Source: DATKKX01 sp035542775 (GTDB lineage Bacteria; Planctomycetota; Phycisphaerae; UBA1845; UTPLA1). From it: a DNA stretch of 9,631 nucleotides. Below, in pieces: positions 7,066 to 9,631 of this stretch (its first letter is position 1; each line of letters starts with the position of its first letter). Location of the stretch: positions 1 to 9,631 of the forward strand of contig DATKKX010000398.1 in NCBI GenBank assembly GCA_035542775.1, written 5' to 3'. The notes below the pieces were generated by a model. The model ran no database searches. It was given only the letters and a program-made list of their open reading frames with translations, and was not told the origin of the DNA. The position numbers were made by a program, and so were the translations under genes.

Positions 7066-7611
7066 TCAGTGAAGAATGGTCGGAGGGGGATCTTCGGAGG
7101 ACGGAGCCTGCTCCCAATTCCTTCGAACCAGGCCCAATCCGTAGACGCAATACTCGAACTGGTCGCTCAGAGAACGAAGGACCAGCGCCGGCGGCACGGT
7201 CGCCTCATCACTGAGTTCCGAGGCTATCGCATACGAACGCTTGCCCTGCTCAAAATAGTCCAGCAGATCATCCTTGGCGTGTCGGCGATGCATCCTTCGT
7301 AAGTTCTCCGGGTAAACGCCCGTCCAGAAGAGCGTGTAATCGCCGATGTGGCGGTGCAGCTCGCGGCGGCGGTCGTCGCTCATGCCGATCCGGGCATCCG
7401 CCCGGCTGAGTAACTCGGCAAGGTCCTCGACGTTGCGGTGACTGCCGTCGCCGACAAGGTTGATTCGCTCGACGTGAATGAACTCCGTCAACAGCTCGGC
7501 GATGTAATCCAGCACCGCCGGCTCGCACATTCCGACCTCAGCGTGGAACGTGTTCTCCACCAATCCGGACAGCCAGCGTCGCAGCGGATGGCCTTGCGGA
7601 ATGGGCATCAT
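7066..7611 (-). CDS. Hypothetical protein, 181 aa
   Basis: I do not recognise the family. The product is 181 residues, mostly helical in composition, with no signal peptide or membrane segment, so it is probably cytoplasmic. It has several stretches that look like conserved blocks: HAEVGMCEPAVLDYIAELL (23-41), DYTLFWTGVYPENLRR (91-106) and SLSDQFEYCVYGLGLVRR (147-164). Two cysteines (28 and 155) are far apart, and no metal-binding cluster or catalytic signature is evident. The start at 7611 is supported by a GGGGGAG ribosome binding site 9 bases upstream; a second ATG follows at once. The gene is convergent with the Clp N-domain gene. That the frame is real is supported by the ribosome binding site and balanced codon use. 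Confidence 0.75.
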   Translation of the reverse strand: MMPIPQGHPLRRWLSGLVENTFHAEVGMCEPAVLDYIAELLTEFIHVERINLVGDGSHRNVEDLAELLSRADARIGMSDDRRRELHRHIGDYTLFWTGVYPENLRRMHRRHAKDDLLDYFEQGKRSYAIASELSDEATVPPALVLRSLSDQFEYCVYGLGLVRRNWEQAPSSEDPPPTILH

Positions 7612-7620
7612 GGTCGCAAA

Positions 7621-7627
7621 CTCCCCC
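7621..7627 (-). promoter_or_regulatory. Ribosome binding site of the 181-aa hypothetical gene
   Basis: GGGGGAG on the minus strand lies 9 bases before the ATG at 7611. It is one of the few strong Shine-Dalgarno sites in the window and favours the first of two adjacent ATG codons. Confidence 0.55.
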
Positions 7628-7747
7628 GGCCCTTGGCTCTCTATCCCGCGAGCAGAGGCCGAGCATCCTTGGTCTGCTCAGCAGGGGATACGAACTTGTC
7701 GCAGCCATTCAATCCTATGATTCACGGAACGCAGAATAAAGTTTCAC

Positions 7748-7761
7748 CCGGCGTTCGCCGG
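7748..7761. other. Short GC-rich hairpin upstream of queA
   Basis: CCGGC-GTTC-GCCGG is a perfect inverted repeat in the 280-bp gap between the divergent 181-aa hypothetical gene and queA. No T run follows on either strand. Its role is unknown and a chance occurrence in GC-rich DNA is quite possible. Nothing else firm is visible in this gap. Confidence 0.2.
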
Positions 7762-7891
7762 CCCGGTATGATGTTATCGGTTTGATCATGGCAGGGATGG
7801 TGCAGGGCAGGATATGGGAACCGTCCGGCGTTCTTGTAGGATCTCACCTGATATCGTTATCCAGAACCGTGTTGACTGGTAGGCGTTCGCC

Positions 7892-8947
7892 ATCAAGACG
7901 ACTGAATTACACTATGACCTGCCCGCGGAACTGATCGCCCAGACCCCGTGTCAACCGCGGGACGCGGCCAGACTCATGGTCCTCAACCGGGCCAGCGGGC
8001 AGATCCAGCATCGGGTCTTCTCCGACCTGCCCGAGTTCCTCACAGCGAGAGATTGCCTGGTCATCAACCGCACGTACGTCCTGCCCGCCAAGTTCATCGC
8101 CCAGCGCCGCACGGGCGGCCGAGTCAACGGCCTGTTCATCCGCGAGCACGGTCCAGGCCGCTGGACGGTGCTGCTCAGCGGCGTGCGGCGGCTGAGGGAT
8201 GGAGAGTGCATGACGCTGGGAACGTCGCAGCACGACTCGCCTTACCGGATGACTTTGCTCGAACGAGGAGAGCGCGGTTCCTGCGAGGTCAGCATCGAGC
8301 CGCCCGATCCCGCCCGCGGCGTCCTGGAAACAGTTGGAAGGGCCCCCCTGCCGCCGTACATCCAACGCAAGGAAACCGAGCCGGCAGCGATGAATGTACT
8401 CGACCGCGAGTACTACCAGACGGTGTACGCCGAAGAGCCAGGCTCCATCGCGGCTCCGACTGCCGGGATGCACTTCACGCCCGGGCTGCTCGACAGAATC
8501 CGCGCCAAGGGAACCTCGATCGCCGACGTGCTGCTGCATGTGGGCCTGGGCACGTTCCAGCCGGTCGAAGCGGACGACCTCGCCAACCATCACATGCACA
8601 GCGAGTGGTACAGCCTCTCCGACGAACAGGCCGCCACGATCGAACAGGCGAGACTTGCCGGCGGCTGCGTCGTCGCCGTCGGCACAACGTCGGTCCGTGT
8701 TCTGGAAACCTGCGGCAAGGACGGAAAACTGAAGCCCCAGTCAGGCTGGTCCGACCTGTTAATCTATCCCCCCTACCGCTTTGCCGCGACCGATGCGCTG
8801 GTGACCAACTTCCATTTGCCCGACACCACCCTGCTGGCGTTGGTGTGCGCCTTTGCCGGGCGCGAAGCGATCATGAGCGCCTACAACTGCGCGATCGCCG
8901 AGCGATACCGGTTCTACAGTTACGGCGACGCCATGCTGATTCTGTGA
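7892..8947 (+). CDS. queA: S-adenosylmethionine:tRNA ribosyltransferase-isomerase
   Basis: QueA transfers and isomerises the ribosyl part of S-adenosylmethionine onto preQ1 at tRNA position 34, giving epoxyqueuosine. Read from 7892 the protein has 351 residues, normal for the family. Hallmarks are present: the N-terminus (I/M)KTTELHYDLPAELIAQ (1-16) and QPRDAARLMVLNR (21-33), LPPYIQR (153-159), YQTVYAEEPGSIAAPTAGMH (175-194), DVLLHVGLGTFQPV (212-225), VGTTSVRVLE (263-272), TNFHLPDTTLLALV (305-318) and the C-terminal RFYSYGDAMLI (340-350). The start is odd. The family's expected Met is an ATC codon, the frame is closed by TAG at 7880-7882, and no in-frame ATG, GTG or TTG occurs before 7976, which would cut off 28 conserved residues. 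ATC at 7892 is my best start; a weak AGG lies 8 bases before it. The gene is convergent with the following gene, with 7 bp between. Confidence 0.95.
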   Translation: MKTTELHYDLPAELIAQTPCQPRDAARLMVLNRASGQIQHRVFSDLPEFLTARDCLVINRTYVLPAKFIAQRRTGGRVNGLFIREHGPGRWTVLLSGVRRLRDGECMTLGTSQHDSPYRMTLLERGERGSCEVSIEPPDPARGVLETVGRAPLPPYIQRKETEPAAMNVLDREYYQTVYAEEPGSIAAPTAGMHFTPGLLDRIRAKGTSIADVLLHVGLGTFQPVEADDLANHHMHSEWYSLSDEQAATIEQARLAGGCVVAVGTTSVRVLETCGKDGKLKPQSGWSDLLIYPPYRFAATDALVTNFHLPDTTLLALVCAFAGREAIMSAYNCAIAERYRFYSYGDAMLIL

Positions 8948-8954
8948 GGAGTCG

Positions 8955-9631
8955 TCAGCCCGCCTTCTTCTTTCCATCGGATTTCTTGGCCGCGGGCTTG
9001 TCTCCGGCCGGCTTGTCGGTGGCGGACTTCTTGCGCATGAACCGCTGCTGGCTGTCCTGGTATTGCTTCTCGAGCCGATCCATGGATTGTTCGGCCGTGG
9101 CCACGCGGGAGGAGAAGAGCTTCTCCACATCCTCGCGCTTGGCCGGCATCATGGTGAGGTTGCCAGCCTTCATCATGAGCAGTTGCCCGCTCTCATCGAC
9201 GTACAGGCTGGACGGCTCGGCGAATCCCTCTCGCTCGTTGATCTGGAAGACCTGTCTGGCGGCCACGCCCTCCGGCGGATCGCAGGCGCCCTTCAACTCG
9301 ACGATTCGCAGCACGAAACCGGCCTTCTGATGATCGAACGCCGTAAAGGCGAACCTGCGGGGCTTCGACAAGTCACTCACCAGCCGGGGAAGCAGACGCA
9401 CGATCGGCCGCGGTATGTAGGTCTTCGGCGGGCGAAGCGAGGGATTCTCCTTGGCGGGCTCATCGAGCCGGTAGGTCTGGTTGGTAAGCAGGACATCGCG
9501 GTTGCGAAGGCCTTCTTCCCAGGCGTTATCGAGACGTTCGGGTTTGTCCGCCTCCACCGGCAGCAGCGTGGTCACACTCGTTTTCCATCGCTCCTGCTGC
9601 AGGTCGTTGCTGACGAACATGATTGACTGCA
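8955..9631 (-). CDS. Hypothetical protein with Lys-rich tail, probably 5'-truncated by the window edge
   Basis: The first ATG in the window (9618-9620) gives 221 residues, but the frame remains open to the edge and no ribosome binding site precedes this ATG, so the gene probably begins outside. I do not recognise the family. The body (residues 1-160 from that Met) is mixed and soluble, with the distinctive blocks LRNRDVLLTNQTYRLDEP and PRPIVRLLPRLVSDL and a beta-rich region FAFTAFDHQKAGFVLRIVEL. A charged, probably helical or coiled-coil stretch follows (about 161-195, Gln- and Arg-rich). The last 25 residues are a Lys/Ala/Asp low-complexity tail. No membrane segment or signal peptide is seen in the visible part. 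It is convergent with queA (7-bp gap), so no functional link is implied. Confidence 0.65.
   Translation of the reverse strand, partial: QSIMFVSNDLQQERWKTSVTTLLPVEADKPERLDNAWEEGLRNRDVLLTNQTYRLDEPAKENPSLRPPKTYIPRPIVRLLPRLVSDLSKPRRFAFTAFDHQKAGFVLRIVELKGACDPPEGVAARQVFQINEREGFAEPSSLYVDESGQLLMMKAGNLTMMPAKREDVEKLFSSRVATAEQSMDRLEKQYQDSQQRFMRKKSATDKPAGDKPAAKKSDGKKKAG

Noticed and set aside
7948..9330. A 460-codon plus-strand frame over queA and the following gene
   Set aside because: It is out of frame with QueA, whose motifs are unambiguous, and runs antisense into the next gene. Its Arg-rich composition marks it as a shadow.
1..9631. CRISPR arrays, insertion sequences, tRNA or rRNA genes, toxin-antitoxin pairs
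   Set aside because: I saw no regularly spaced repeats, transposase motifs, terminal inverted repeats, tRNA cloverleaf or rRNA signature; nearly all sequence is accounted for by the listed genes.

Overview
The window is GC-rich bacterial DNA with compact, mostly non-overlapping genes and few strong Shine-Dalgarno sites. A stand-alone Clp N-domain protein, an FkbH/ACP/CapK-type carbohydrate or acyl-modification locus and several unplaceable conserved-looking proteins would fit a Planctomycetota-like or related bacterium. That placement is an inference from gene style only; no rRNA or marker here settles it.

Layout. Positions 1-3859 (minus strand) hold a three-gene operon, in transcription order: a two-domain acetyltransferase (left-handed beta-helix plus GNAT), an FkbH-like HAD-family protein, and an acyl carrier protein. 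A possible fourth gene may start at position 73 and run off the left edge. A 347-bp divergent spacer follows. On the plus strand come a small membrane-anchored DUF218 (YdcF/SanA-like) protein and a CapK/phenylacetate-CoA-ligase-like adenylate-forming enzyme (to 6423). The rest looks like ordinary chromosome: a stand-alone Clp N-terminal (R) domain protein (plus), a hypothetical protein (minus, convergent), the tRNA queuosine enzyme QueA (plus), and a hypothetical protein (minus, convergent with queA) that is open at the right edge.

How the genes may work together. FkbH enzymes and small ACPs are known to cooperate in making acyl (glyceryl)-ACP thioesters, CapK-family ligases activate carboxylates as adenylates, and beta-helix and GNAT enzymes transfer acyl groups. 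Together with the DUF218 protein, the left 6.4 kb reads as part of an envelope or exopolysaccharide (or small-metabolite) acyl-modification locus. The product cannot be read from the sequence.

Most notable points: queA has no ATG, GTG or TTG at its expected start, where an ATC codon sits just after an in-frame stop; the CapK-like ligase has lost the glycines of its phosphate-binding loop while keeping its other motifs; and a beta-helix acetyltransferase is fused to a GNAT domain upstream of fkbH and the ACP gene.
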